64,000 bases of DNA from Azohydromonas australica DSM 1124 (GCF_000430725.1 NZ_AUMO01000017.1:1-64000); one strand, 5' to 3'. Shown: positions 26,694 to 35,499, counted from the first letter of the stretch. The notes: generated by a model from the sequence alone, not told the origin. Numbers and translations are program-made.

Positions 26694-27593
26694 TCAGGAC
26701 GCGCGCGCGCCGCCCGACCCGTGCACCAGCCCCTCGCCGCCGGGGCGGTACAGCGTGCCCTCGGGGTGGCGCGGGGGCTCGTCGTAATGCTGGCGGCCGG
26801 CCTGCCGGGCCGCGAGCTTGTCGGCCACCGAGGGCATGACCTTGAAGGCCATGGTGTTCACGACCGCCATGGCGCCCACGCGCACGTCGCGCCCGCCCTC
26901 CACCGCCGCCTTGAGGATCGCCTCGGCCACCTTCTCCGGCGCGATCTGCGGCGTGGGCAGCCTGGGCTCGTGGTCCATGTAGTTGCGCGCGTGCTGCGGA
27001 TAGGGCGTGTCCACCGCCGTGGGCTGGATCAGCGTGATGGTCACCGGCGCCTTGTCCAGCTCCTCGATCTCCACGCGCAGCGCGTCCGTGAAGCCCTTCA
27101 CCGCGTGCTTGGAGGCGCTGTACATGCCCTGCAGCGGGATGACGGCGTCGGACACCTCGCTGCCGACGTTGACCAGCGCGCCGCCGCTGGCGCGCAGGTG
27201 CGGCAGTGCCGCCAGCGAGCCGTGCACCACGCCCCAGAAGTTGGTCTCGAACAGGCGGCGGTGGTCGTCGTCGCTGACCTGGTCGAGGCGGCCGTAGATG
27301 GAGACGCCGGCGTCGTTGATCCAGGTATCGATGCGCCCGAAATGCGCCACCGCCGCGGCGGCCACGCGCTGCACGTCGTCGCGCGAGCCCACGTCGCAAG
27401 GCACGGCGATGGCCTGGCAGGCGCCCTGGCTGAGCTGCCGGGCGATGTCCTGCAGCGTGGCGGCGCTGCGCGCGGCCAGCACCAGCTTGGCGCCATGCGC
27501 CGCGGCCGCCCGCGCCGTGGCCAGTCCGATGCCGCTGGAAGCCCCGGTGATGACGACGACCTGCTGTTCCAGGGGACGGTGCTTGTGTGCCAT
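26694..27593 (-). CDS. SDR family NAD(P)-dependent oxidoreductase
   Basis: This 299-residue classical short-chain dehydrogenase has the cofactor motif ITGASSGIGLATARAAAAHGA, the NDAGVS variant of NNAG, and the catalytic Ser and YSASKHAVKG. The C-terminal third extends past the usual 250 residues, as in the larger SDRs annotated simply as SDR oxidoreductases. The ATG at 27593 has GAAGGAG about 7 bases upstream, which rules out the 15-codon longer frame. The gene probably heads a short transcript with the haloacid dehalogenase gene downstream. The substrate is unknown. Confidence 0.87.
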   Translation of the reverse strand: MAHKHRPLEQQVVVITGASSGIGLATARAAAAHGAKLVLAARSAATLQDIARQLSQGACQAIAVPCDVGSRDDVQRVAAAAVAHFGRIDTWINDAGVSIYGRLDQVSDDDHRRLFETNFWGVVHGSLAALPHLRASGGALVNVGSEVSDAVIPLQGMYSASKHAVKGFTDALRVEIEELDKAPVTITLIQPTAVDTPYPQHARNYMDHEPRLPTPQIAPEKVAEAILKAAVEGGRDVRVGAMAVVNTMAFKVMPSVADKLAARQAGRQHYDEPPRHPEGTLYRPGGEGLVHGSGGARAS

Positions 27594-27670
27594 GGGCTGC
27601 TCCTTCACGCCGTGGGCGGCATCCGCGAAATGCGGCAAAGCCCGTTCCCAGGCGAGGCTGGCGCGCCATG

Positions 27671-27696
27671 GAAAAAGCCCGCGCGGGGCGGGCTTT
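27671..27696 (-). terminator. Intrinsic terminator of the porin gene
   Basis: A perfect 9-base stem, AAAGCCCGC at 27674-27682 paired with GCGGGCTTT at 27688-27696, has a 5-base loop. On the minus strand it ends in a T-run formed by the A-tract at 27672-27676. It starts about 22 bases beyond the porin stop codon, in the right orientation. Confidence 0.88.
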
Positions 27697-27717
27697 GGGC
27701 GGCAGGAACGCCGGGGA

Positions 27718-28713
27718 TCAGAAGCGGTGGCGCAGGCCCACCGCGTAGCTCTTGCCGGTGGTGGCGGCGCCGTCGAGCTTGTCCTGCATGGCCGCGACGT
27801 ACACGTCCGTGCGCTTGGACAGGTAATGGTCGTAGGCCAGGCTCAGCGTCTTGCGGTCCGGGTTCACGCCGCTGGCGTCGATCTCGCCGTAGGCCACCAG
27901 CACCTTGCCGGCGGTGGTCACGGGAATGGCGGCACTGACGTCGGCGAGCTTGTACTCCACGCCCGTGGAGTTGTTCTTGACGTCGGTGTACTGGGCAAAG
28001 ACCTTGGCCAGCCCGAAGTCGTAAGCCGCGCCGGCCTGCCAGGTGCGGGTGTCGGCCACGCCGGCGTCGTTCTTCTTCACGTCCTGGACCACGGCGGTGG
28101 CGGCGAAGGCGCCGATGCCGTAGTTCAGGGCGGCGCTCCAGTTGCGCCCGCCATTGCCTTCGCCGGCGGCCACCAGCACGTCGGCCTTGAGCCCGCCGAA
28201 GCTCGGCGAGGTGTAGGCCGCGGCATCGCTCCAGCCGCTGTCGCCGCTCACGGTGCCGCTGGTGAAGACGTGGCGCACCACCGGCGAGAAGCCGTAGGAG
28301 TCGCCGAAGGCGTTGAAGACCACGGTGGAGACGAACAGCGGCGTGGTGATGCGGCCTAGGCGCACCGTGCCCAGCTTGTCGCTGGTCAGGCCGGCGAAGG
28401 CGCTGCGGGCGAAGAACTTGTCGCCCCCGAAACGGCCGGCCTCGCCGGTGTCGGCGCGGAAGAAGCTCTCCAGCGAGAAGATCGCCGACAGGCCGCCGCC
28501 CAGGTCTTCCTTGCCGCGCATCATCCAGTAGCTCGTGGTCATCGAGCCGTTCTCGACGCGCTTGGTCGACTCGGCCGCACCGGGCGCCTGGAAGCTGCCG
28601 GCCGACAGGTCAATCAAGCCCTGCAGCTGCACGCTGCTCTGGGCTTGCGCGGCGCCGGCACAAGCCAGCAAGGCAGCCAGGGCAAGGCTGCGGACGGGAG
28701 TGGACTGCTTCAT
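27718..28713 (-). CDS. Outer-membrane porin, Gram-negative general porin family
   Basis: This 331-residue trimeric beta-barrel porin has a signal peptide (MKQSTPVRSLALAALLACAG, cleavage at AQA-QSS) and a mature start SSVQLQGLIDLSAG, as is usual in Burkholderiales porins. It ends in GLRHRF, with the terminal Phe needed for outer-membrane insertion. The loop-3 and barrel-wall blocks GGDKFFARSAFAGL and LGTVRLGR are recognisable. The ATG at 28713 has GAGGGAA upstream. A TGTATACA motif lies 128 bases upstream and may link the porin to the GntR regulon of the ureide locus. A strong terminator follows the gene. Confidence 0.9.
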   Translation of the reverse strand: MKQSTPVRSLALAALLACAGAAQAQSSVQLQGLIDLSAGSFQAPGAAESTKRVENGSMTTSYWMMRGKEDLGGGLSAIFSLESFFRADTGEAGRFGGDKFFARSAFAGLTSDKLGTVRLGRITTPLFVSTVVFNAFGDSYGFSPVVRHVFTSGTVSGDSGWSDAAAYTSPSFGGLKADVLVAAGEGNGGRNWSAALNYGIGAFAATAVVQDVKKNDAGVADTRTWQAGAAYDFGLAKVFAQYTDVKNNSTGVEYKLADVSAAIPVTTAGKVLVAYGEIDASGVNPDRKTLSLAYDHYLSKRTDVYVAAMQDKLDGAATTGKSYAVGLRHRF

Positions 28714-28840
28714 GGATTCCCTCGGGGGTCGTGGAGTGGTGTTGTGGCTGGGGACGGATGGGCCGGTCTGGTGCGCCGGCTTGCGCCGCCTCATTGGATG
28801 CAGGTTGTGTGCCAAGTTGCGTGCACTGAATCAGGTCATT

Positions 28841-28848
28841 TGTATACA
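28841..28848. promoter_or_regulatory. TGTATACA motif upstream of the porin gene
   Basis: This perfect 8-base palindrome is identical to the core of the large palindrome at 30505-30528. It lies about 128 bases upstream of the porin start and 22 bases beyond the Bug-receptor stop. The flanks are not symmetric, so it is a weaker candidate GntR-type site. Confidence 0.35.
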
Positions 28849-28870
28849 GGCCGGTGGCCGGCTATTCGGT

Positions 28871-29833
28871 TCAGGGTTTGAGGTCGGCGGCCTTGATGGC
28901 GGGCGCCCAGTCGGCGACCTGCTTGGCGACGAAGGCGCCGAAGGCATCGGGGCCGAGCTTCATGGGCGTGACGCCCAGCTCCGTGAAGCGCTTGACGGTG
29001 GCCGGGTCGGCCACGATGTCGGCCAGGGCGTGGGAGAGCTTGTCCACCACGTCCTTGGGCAGGCCGGCCGGGCCGGAGACGCCGAAGTAGTTCTCCGCCA
29101 CCAGCTGCGGCAGGCCCAGCTCGACCACCGTGGGCACGTCGGGCAGCAGCGGCGAGCGCTCGCGCGTGGTCACGGCCAGGCCGCGGATCTGACCCGCCTT
29201 GACCATGGGCACGAAGGCGGTGATGACGTCGATGCCCAGCGGGATGGTGCCGGCGATGAGGTCCGTGGTCATGGGCGCGCCGCCGCGGTAGGGCACGTGC
29301 GTCATCTGCAGCTTCATCGCGCTCTTGGTCATCTCGCCCACGATGTGGCCGATGGAGCCCGGGCCGCCGCTGCCGAAGGTGTAGCCCGGTGCCGCGGCGG
29401 CCTTGGGCAGCTCCTTGAGCGTGGCCGGCCCGCTCTTGGGGTTGGCCATGAACAGCACCGGCGCCACGCCCAGCATCGCCACGTGCGTGAACTGCTTGAC
29501 GGGGTCGTAGGGCTGGCGCGGCACGGCCCACGGGCCGATGGACAGCGGCGTGGAGTTGGAGAGCATCAGCGTGTAGCCGTCGGCCGGCGCGCGCGCCACC
29601 TCCGCGCCGCCGATGGTGCCGCCGGCTCCGGGCTTGTTGTCCACCACCACCGGCTGCCCCAGCGCGCGCGCCAGCGGGTCGGCGATGGCGCGCGCCACGA
29701 TGTCGCTGGCCCCGCCGGCGGCGAAGGTGACGACGATGCGCACCGGCTTCTCCGGCCAGGCGGCGTGCGCGACGACGGCTTGCAGGCTCCACAGCAGCGC
29801 GGCGGCCACTGCGACACGGCGACGTTGGCTCAT
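28871..29833 (-). CDS. Bug/TctC-family tripartite tricarboxylate transporter receptor
   Basis: This 320-residue periplasmic solute receptor begins with a signal peptide (RRVAVAAALLWSLQAVVAHA, then AWPEKPVRIVV). Family blocks are VTFAAGGASDIVARAIADPL, NKPGAGGTIGGAEVARAPAD and SGPAGLPKDVVDKLSHAL. Such proteins bind small carboxylates. Most of the many copies in Burkholderiales are not linked to TctA/TctB membrane subunits, and none are visible here. GGGGGAAG precedes the ATG at 29833. The porin lies downstream on the same strand, 157 bases away, and could provide outer-membrane entry for the ligand. The ligand cannot be predicted. Confidence 0.9.
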   Translation of the reverse strand: MSQRRRVAVAAALLWSLQAVVAHAAWPEKPVRIVVTFAAGGASDIVARAIADPLARALGQPVVVDNKPGAGGTIGGAEVARAPADGYTLMLSNSTPLSIGPWAVPRQPYDPVKQFTHVAMLGVAPVLFMANPKSGPATLKELPKAAAAPGYTFGSGGPGSIGHIVGEMTKSAMKLQMTHVPYRGGAPMTTDLIAGTIPLGIDVITAFVPMVKAGQIRGLAVTTRERSPLLPDVPTVVELGLPQLVAENYFGVSGPAGLPKDVVDKLSHALADIVADPATVKRFTELGVTPMKLGPDAFGAFVAKQVADWAPAIKAADLKP

Positions 29834-30007
29834 GACTTCCCCCGTTGAAAAAGCCACCTTCCACGCAAGGCCTGCACCAGCGGCGCACGCGGCCTTGCCC
29901 CGATCCGGATTCCGCTCAGCGGCCCGTGACGGATTCCCGCTTCGGACCCCGCCCTTGCGCAGGCCGGCTTCGGCCTGGGCAACGCCCGGGGCGGACGGGA
30001 ACGCGCC

Positions 30008-30367
30008 TCAGGAGCCCCGGTAGGTGCTGAAGCTCCAGGGGCTCACCAGCAGCGGCACGTGGTAGTGGGCGCCGGGATCGTCGATGCCGAAGTCCAGCGG
30101 CACCTCGTCCACGAAAGGCACCTCGGGCATGGCCGTGCCGCGTGCGCGGAAGTACGGCGCCACCGAGAACACCAGGCGGTAGCGCCCGCGCTGCAGGGCC
30201 TCGCCTTCGAGCAGCGGGCCGCCGTCGGTGCGGCCGTCCTCGTTGAGCGTGAGCCGGCGCAGTTCCTGCGTGGAGCCGTCGGCCTGCAGGCGCAGGAGCC
30301 TCACCTGCATGCCCCCGGCCGGGCAGCCGTTGGCGGTGTCGAGCACGTGGGTGCTGAGTCTTCCCAT
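30008..30367 (-). CDS. uraH: 5-hydroxyisourate hydrolase (transthyretin-like)
   Basis: This 119-residue enzyme hydrolyses 5-hydroxyisourate to OHCU, the second step after urate oxidation. Family signatures are intact: STHVLDTANGCPAG at the start, the RTDGG loop, and the C-terminal HYHVPLLVSPWSFSTYRGS, which ends in the diagnostic YRGS. It is divergent from the GntR regulator, and the two start codons flank a 24-base palindrome. This makes it a probable regulon member. The next step, OHCU decarboxylation, is encoded by the fusion gene at 32376. Urate oxidase itself is not in the window. Confidence 0.93.
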   Translation of the reverse strand: MGRLSTHVLDTANGCPAGGMQVRLLRLQADGSTQELRRLTLNEDGRTDGGPLLEGEALQRGRYRLVFSVAPYFRARGTAMPEVPFVDEVPLDFGIDDPGAHYHVPLLVSPWSFSTYRGS

Positions 30368-30504
30368 GATCCGAATCCTGATGAGTTGAAGGGGCCGCGG
30401 GCCGCTCCCGGCCCGTCCTGGTGCGCCGCGCACCGCGGCGGCGCGCTCAAGGCGCCGCGGGTGGTGCACAGCGCGGGCATGCGGGTTTGCACATCCACAA
30501 TGCA

Positions 30505-30528
30505 CGCCAAACTGTATACACTTTGGCG
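30505..30528. promoter_or_regulatory. 24-base near-perfect palindrome, candidate GntR operator
   Basis: The arms CGCCAAA and TTTGGCG flank a central TGTATACA, with only one non-matching pair (C/C). It lies 72 bases upstream of the gntR start and 138 bases upstream of the uraH start, in the shared control region. The GTATAC core fits the general G-T-N-T-A-N-A-C style of GntR-family operators, so the adjacent FCD regulator is the most likely binder. Confidence 0.6.
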
Positions 30529-30599
30529 TACCGTTCCAAGCATTCGTTGCCTCAGGCATGCTCGCAAGCCTGTAACAACTCCACCTCTTCCCCGCCGCC

Positions 30600-31346
30600 A
30601 TGCCCCGCAGCCGCAGCCCGCTTCAGCTCGTCGCCCCCGCCGCCCCGGCCAAGGCGCCCTCGACCGCTGCCCGCACCAGCGAGCTCAGCGCCACGCAGCG
30701 CATTGCCGAGGCCATCACCACGGCGATCGTGGAGCGGCGGCTCATGCCCGGCACCAAGCTCGCGGAGCAGCAGATCGCGGACATCTTCAAGGTCTCGCGC
30801 ACGCTGGTGCGGCAGGCGCTCAACCAGCTCAGCCGCGACCGCCTGGTGACGCTGGAGCCCGCGCGCGGCGCCTTCGTGGCGCAGCCCAGCGTGGACGAGG
30901 CGCGCCAGGTGTTCGAGGTGCGCAAGATGCTGGAGTCGGCGATGCTCAAGCAGCTGTGCGCGCGCATCACCGACGTGCAGGTCGCCGAGCTGCGCGCGCA
31001 TCTCAAGTCCGAGCGCGCGGCCGTCACGCGCACCGACGTGCCCGGGCGCACGCGGCTGCTGGCGGACTTCCACGTCGTGCTGGCGCGCATGCTGGGCAAC
31101 GAGGTGCTGGCGCAGATGCTCACGGACCTGCTCTCGCGCAGCTCCCTCATCAGCCTGATGTACCAGAGCTCGCACTCGGCCGAGCACTCGCAGCAGGAGC
31201 ACGTGGCCATCGTGGACGCGCTGGAGCGCCGCGACGCGCGCGCGGCCGTGAAGCTGGTGGAGCAGCACCTGGGCAACGTCGAGCGCAACCTGCGGCTGAA
31301 CCCGCGCGCCAGCGACCTGGCGCTGGCGCTGCAGCCGCTGGAGTAA
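30600..31346 (+). CDS. GntR family transcriptional regulator, FadR/FCD subfamily
   Basis: This 248-residue regulator has an N-terminal winged helix (QRIAEAITTAIVERRLMPGT, then IADIFKVSRTLVRQALNQL) and an all-helical FCD effector domain. The usual metal-binding pattern is suggested by D-F-H in LLADFHVVLARMLGN and by the later H in SQQEHVAIVDALERRD. FCD regulators respond to small carboxylates or related metabolites. Its position between uraH and puuE makes ureide-pathway control likely, and the palindrome upstream suggests autoregulation. The ATG at 30600 gives a Pro/Ala-rich N-terminal lead of about 25 residues before the DNA-binding domain. Confidence 0.9.
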   Translation: MPRSRSPLQLVAPAAPAKAPSTAARTSELSATQRIAEAITTAIVERRLMPGTKLAEQQIADIFKVSRTLVRQALNQLSRDRLVTLEPARGAFVAQPSVDEARQVFEVRKMLESAMLKQLCARITDVQVAELRAHLKSERAAVTRTDVPGRTRLLADFHVVLARMLGNEVLAQMLTDLLSRSSLISLMYQSSHSAEHSQQEHVAIVDALERRDARAAVKLVEQHLGNVERNLRLNPRASDLALALQPLE

Positions 31347-31424
31347 CGCCAAGCGCGCGCTCCCGCGAAGCGCCCGCCACACGCCGGCGGGCATGAACCC
31401 CCTCCAACGAAGGCAGTACGAGAC

Positions 31425-32372
31425 ATGACCACGAACCGCTACCCCCGCGACCTGGCCGGTTACGGCCGCAACGTCCCCTACGCCAACTGGCCCAACCATG
31501 CCCGCGTGGCCGTGCAGTTCGTGCTCAACTTCGAGGAGGGCGGCGAGAACTCGGTGCTGCACGGCGACGCCGGCAGCGAGCAGTTCCTCTCCGAGATGTT
31601 CAACCCGACGGCCTACCCCGCGCGGCACCTCTCGATGGAGGGCATCTACGAGTACGGCTCGCGCGTGGGCGTGTGGCGCATCCTGCGCGAGTTCGAGCGC
31701 CGCGGCCTGCCGCTGACGGTCTTCGGCGTGGGCATGGCGCTGCAGCGCTGCCCCGACGTGACGGCCGCCTTCGTGGAACAGGGCCACGAGATCGCCTGCC
31801 ACGGCTGGCGCTGGATCCACTACCAGAACCTGGACGAGGCCACCGAGCGCGAGCACATGCGCCTGGGCATGGACGCCATCGAGCAGCTCACCGGGCAGCG
31901 CGCCCTGGGCTGGTACACCGGCCGCGACAGCCCCAACACCCGGCGCCTGGTCGCGGACCACGGCGGCTTCGAGTACGACAGCGACTACTACGGCGACGAC
32001 CTGCCCTTCTGGCTGCAGGTCCGGAAGAGCGACGGCGATCTCGCGCCGCAGCTGGTGGTGCCCTACACGCTGGACTGCAACGACATGCGCTTCGCGCTGC
32101 CGCAGGGCTTCAGCCACGGCGACGAGTTCTTCGAGTACCTGCGCGACGCCTTCGACGTGCACTACGCCGAGGGCGACGAGCGCCCCATGATGATGAGCAT
32201 CGGCATGCACTGCCGGCTGCTTGGGCGCCCCGGGCGCATGCGCGCGCTGCAGCGCTTCCTGGACCACGTGCAGAAGCACTCGCGGGTGTGGGTCGCGCGG
32301 CGCATCGACATCGCGCGGCACTGGAAGCAGGAGCATCCCTTCGATGCCTCGACCGCCTTCGTCTGGGAGTAA
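31425..32372 (+). CDS. puuE: Allantoinase, PuuE polysaccharide-deacetylase type
   Basis: This 315-residue metal-independent allantoinase hydrolyses allantoin to allantoate in the cytosol. The fold is of the NodB/polysaccharide deacetylase type, and the PuuE signatures are clear: RDLAGYGRNVPYANWPNHAR at the N-terminus, NFEEGGENSVLHGDAGSE, EIACHGWRWIHYQNL and GWYTGRDSPNTRRL. The length is normal. It is the first structural gene after the regulator, 78 bases downstream, and ends 3 bases before the UraD-AllC fusion, so the order of genes follows the order of reactions. Confidence 0.95.
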   Translation: MTTNRYPRDLAGYGRNVPYANWPNHARVAVQFVLNFEEGGENSVLHGDAGSEQFLSEMFNPTAYPARHLSMEGIYEYGSRVGVWRILREFERRGLPLTVFGVGMALQRCPDVTAAFVEQGHEIACHGWRWIHYQNLDEATEREHMRLGMDAIEQLTGQRALGWYTGRDSPNTRRLVADHGGFEYDSDYYGDDLPFWLQVRKSDGDLAPQLVVPYTLDCNDMRFALPQGFSHGDEFFEYLRDAFDVHYAEGDERPMMMSIGMHCRLLGRPGRMRALQRFLDHVQKHSRVWVARRIDIARHWKQEHPFDASTAFVWE

Positions 32373-32375
32373 GCC

Positions 32376-34127
32376 ATGCTGACGCTGGAAGAACTCAACG
32401 CCGCCTCGCAGCAGCAGTTCACGGCGCTGCTGGACGGCACCTACGAGCACTCGCCCTGGATCGCGGAGAAGGCCTGGCACCGGCGGCCCTTCGCGAGCCT
32501 GGCGCATTTGAAACGCGCGCTGGTGGAGGTGCTGCACGAGGCCGGGCGCGAGGCGCATCTGGCGCTCATCCGCGCCCACCCGGAGCTGGCGGGCAAGGCC
32601 ATGGTGGCCAAGTCGCTCACGGCCGAGTCCACCAACGAGCAGGGCAAGGCGGGCCTGACCGACTGCACGCCGCAGGAATTCGAGAAGCTGCAGCGCCTGA
32701 ACGCCGACTACAACGCCAAGTTCGGCTGGCCCTTCATCCTGGCCGTGCGCGGGCCGCGCGGCGCCGGGCTCAACCGGCGCCAGATCATCGACACCTTCGA
32801 GCGGCGGCTGGCGAACCACCCGGACTTCGAGCTGGCCGAGGCGATGCGCAACATCCACCGCATCGCCGAGATTCGGCTCAACGACAAGTTCGGCTTCACG
32901 CCGAAGATGGGCAACCTGGTGTGGGACTGGGCCGAGGCGCTGGCCGAGTACAGCGAGGCCGAGGACGCCCTGACCGTGACCTACCTCAGCGACGCGCACC
33001 GCGCCTGCGCCGCGCGCTTGGCGGAGTGGATGCGCGAGGGCTGCAGCTTCGACGAGGTGCGCATCGACGCCGTGGGCAACGTGGTGGGCGTCTACCACGG
33101 CACTGACCCGACCGCGAAGCGGCTGCTCACCGGCAGCCACTACGACACGGTGCGCAACGGCGGCAAGTACGACGGGCGGCTGGGCATCCTGGTGCCCATG
33201 GCCTGCGTGCGCCAACTGCAGCGCGCCGGCAAGCGGCTGCCCTTCGGCATCGAGGTCGTGGGCTTCGCCGAGGAAGAAGGCCAGCGCTACAAGGCCACCT
33301 TCCTGGGCTCGGGCGCGCTCGTCGGGCAGTTCGACACGGGCTGGCTGGACCAGGTGGATGCCCAGGGCATCTCCATGCGCCAGGCCATGCAGGCCGCCGG
33401 GCTGCGCATCGAGGACATCGCCGCGCTGCAGCGCGATCCGGCGCAGTACCTGGGCTTCGTCGAGGTCCACATCGAGCAGGGCCCGGTGCTGGACGCGCTG
33501 GACCTGCCGCTGGGCGTGGTCACCTCCATCAACGGCAGCGTGCGCCTCATGGGCGAGGTCGTCGGCCAGGCCAGCCACGCCGGCACCACGCCCATGGGCC
33601 AGCGGCGCGACGCCGCCGCGGCGGTGGCGGAACTGGTGCTCTACGTGGAGCAGCGCGCGGCCCAGGTGCCGGACCTGGTGGGCACGGTGGGCATGCTGGA
33701 CGTGCCCAACGGCTCCATCAACGTGGTGCCGGGGCGCTGCCGCTTCAGCCTGGACATCCGTGCCACCACCAACGAGGTACGCGACGCCTGCCTGGCGGAC
33801 GTGCGCGCCGAAGCACAGCGCATCTGCGAGCGCCGCGGCGTGAGCCTCAAGCTGGAAGAGACCATGCGCGCCGCAGCCGCGCCCAGCGCGCCCGAGTGGC
33901 AGCGGCGCTGGGAGCAGTCGGTGCAGGCGCTGGGGCTGCCGGTGTTCCGCATGCCCAGCGGCGCGGGCCACGACGCGATGAAGCTGCACGAGGCCATGCC
34001 GCAGGCGATGCTGTTCCTGCGCGGCGGCAATGCCGGCATCAGCCACAACCCGCTCGAAACCATCACCAACGACGACGCGGAACTCTGCGTCCAGGCGTTC
34101 GACAACTTGCTGTCGCAACTGCAGTGA
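32376..34127 (+). CDS. Bifunctional OHCU decarboxylase / allantoate amidohydrolase
   Basis: This 583-residue fusion has a UraD domain (about residues 1-168) with the catalytic-His block IRAHPELAGKAMVAKSL, ESTNEQGKAGL, and GWPFILAVRG. An AllC-type M20 amidohydrolase domain (about 175-583) has metal-ligand motifs GSHYDTVRNGGKYDGRLG, AEEEGQRY, HIEQGPVLD and the dimer-domain SHAGTTPMGQRRDA, with a late GAGHDAMKLHEA. The first part makes S-allantoin from OHCU. The second degrades allantoate to ureidoglycine with release of ammonia and CO2. The two steps flank PuuE's reaction. Both domains look intact and in one frame. The gene would usually be called uraD-allC. Confidence 0.93.
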   Translation: MLTLEELNAASQQQFTALLDGTYEHSPWIAEKAWHRRPFASLAHLKRALVEVLHEAGREAHLALIRAHPELAGKAMVAKSLTAESTNEQGKAGLTDCTPQEFEKLQRLNADYNAKFGWPFILAVRGPRGAGLNRRQIIDTFERRLANHPDFELAEAMRNIHRIAEIRLNDKFGFTPKMGNLVWDWAEALAEYSEAEDALTVTYLSDAHRACAARLAEWMREGCSFDEVRIDAVGNVVGVYHGTDPTAKRLLTGSHYDTVRNGGKYDGRLGILVPMACVRQLQRAGKRLPFGIEVVGFAEEEGQRYKATFLGSGALVGQFDTGWLDQVDAQGISMRQAMQAAGLRIEDIAALQRDPAQYLGFVEVHIEQGPVLDALDLPLGVVTSINGSVRLMGEVVGQASHAGTTPMGQRRDAAAAVAELVLYVEQRAAQVPDLVGTVGMLDVPNGSINVVPGRCRFSLDIRATTNEVRDACLADVRAEAQRICERRGVSLKLEETMRAAAAPSAPEWQRRWEQSVQALGLPVFRMPSGAGHDAMKLHEAMPQAMLFLRGGNAGISHNPLETITNDDAELCVQAFDNLLSQLQ

Positions 34128-34149
34128 GCCCTGCCGCAAGCCACAACGC

Positions 34150-34231
34150 CGTCATGCCCGCGAAGGTGGGGATCCACGCCACACGCGGTACCGCCCGGCA
34201 TTCGTGGATTCCCGCCTGCGCGGGAATGACG
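34150..34231. repeat. Dispersed inverted repeat (REP/MITE-like) in the ureide operon
   Basis: Two 27-base arms (34150-34176 and 34205-34231) are inverted copies with about four mismatches, around a 28-base centre. The pattern CGTCATGCCCGCGAAGG and its inverted partner is the widespread proteobacterial type of short palindromic repeat. It sits between the fusion gene and the M20 gene, and a related copy is at 54424-54543. In an RNA it would form a long hairpin that could affect distal operon expression. Confidence 0.75.
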
Positions 34232-34269
34232 GATCCGGCCGCCACCCTGACTGCCTCCTAGAGACAACC

Positions 34270-35499
34270 ATGACCACACCCTACGACCAGCTCGACGCCT
34301 GGATCGACGCCCACTTCGACGCCGAAGTCGGCTTCCTGCAGGAGATGGTGCGCGTGCCCACCGACACGCCGCCGGGCAACAACGCCCCGCACGCCGAGCG
34401 CACCGCGGCGCTGCTGGCGGAGTTCGGCTTCAACGCCGAGAAGCACGCCGTGCCCGCCGAAGAGGTGAAGGCCGGCGGGCTGGAGAGCATCACCAACCTG
34501 ATCGTGCGCCGCCGCTACGGCGACGGCGGGCGCACCGTGGCGCTCAACGCCCACGGCGACGTGGTGCCGCCCGGCGAAGGCTGGACCCACGACCCCTACG
34601 GCGGCGAGATCGAGGACGGCAAGCTCTACGGCCGCGCCGCCGCCGTCAGCAAGAGCGACTTCGCCACCTTCACCTTCGCCGTGCGCGCGCTGGAGGCTTT
34701 GCAGGCACCGCTGAAAGGCGGGGTCGAGCTGCACTTCACCTACGACGAGGAGTTCGGCGGCGAGCTGGGCCCGGGCTGGCTGCTGAAGAACGGCCTGACC
34801 CAGCCCGACCTGGCGCTGGCCGCGGGCTTCAGCTACCAGGTCGTCACCGCGCACAACGGCTGCCTGCAGATGGAAGTGACGGTGCACGGCAAGATGGCGC
34901 ACGCCGCCATTCCCGACACCGGCGTGGACGCGCTGCAGGGCGCGGTGGTGATCCTCAACGCGCTGTACGAGCAGAACCGGCTCTACAAGCAGGTCAGCTC
35001 GCAGGTGCCGGGCATCAAGCACCCGTACCTCAACGTCGGCCGCATCGAAGGCGGCACCAACACCAACGTGGTGCCGGGCAAGGTGGTGCTCAAGCTGGAC
35101 CGCCGCATGATCCCCGAGGAGGATCCGGTGCAGGTCGAGGCCGACATCCGCCGCGTGATCGAGACGGCTGCCAAGGGCTTCCCGGGCATCAGCGTGGACA
35201 TCCGCCGCATGCTGCTGGCGCGCTCGCTGCAGCCGCTGCCGGGCAACGCCCCGCTGGTGCAGGCGCTGCAGCGCCACGGCAGCGCGGTGTTCGGTGAAGA
35301 AATCCCAACTTCCGGTACGCCGCTGTACACCGACGTGCGGCTGTACTGCGAACATGGCATTCCGGCCGTGATTTACGGCGCCGGCCCGCGTACCGTGCTG
35401 GAGAGCCACGCCAAGCGCAACGACGAGCGCCTGGAGCTGGAAGACCTGCGCCGCGCCACCAAGGTGGTGGCACGCAGCCTGTACGACCTGCTGGCCTGA
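34270..35499 (+). CDS. M20 family metallopeptidase-like hydrolase (ArgE/DapE type)
   Basis: This 409-residue di-zinc hydrolase has the M20 ligand pattern: His/Asp in NAHGDVVPPGEGWTHDPYGG, the bridging-Asp region YGRAAAVSKSDFATF, Glu-Glu in YDEEFGGELGPG, a dimerisation domain with VHGKMAHAAIPDTG, and a closing His in ESHAKRNDE. The family removes acyl or carbamoyl groups from amino-acid-like substrates. Its place in the ureide operon suggests a late pathway step such as ureidoglycolate or carbamoyl-intermediate hydrolysis, but that is inference. The ATG at 34270 was chosen because upstream codons run through the inverted repeat. Confidence 0.88.
   Translation: MTTPYDQLDAWIDAHFDAEVGFLQEMVRVPTDTPPGNNAPHAERTAALLAEFGFNAEKHAVPAEEVKAGGLESITNLIVRRRYGDGGRTVALNAHGDVVPPGEGWTHDPYGGEIEDGKLYGRAAAVSKSDFATFTFAVRALEALQAPLKGGVELHFTYDEEFGGELGPGWLLKNGLTQPDLALAAGFSYQVVTAHNGCLQMEVTVHGKMAHAAIPDTGVDALQGAVVILNALYEQNRLYKQVSSQVPGIKHPYLNVGRIEGGTNTNVVPGKVVLKLDRRMIPEEDPVQVEADIRRVIETAAKGFPGISVDIRRMLLARSLQPLPGNAPLVQALQRHGSAVFGEEIPTSGTPLYTDVRLYCEHGIPAVIYGAGPRTVLESHAKRNDERLELEDLRRATKVVARSLYDLLA

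Noticed and set aside
30552-34139. 1,195-residue minus-strand open frame over the ureide genes
   Set aside because: It is antisense to gntR, puuE and uraD-allC, all of which have clear families.
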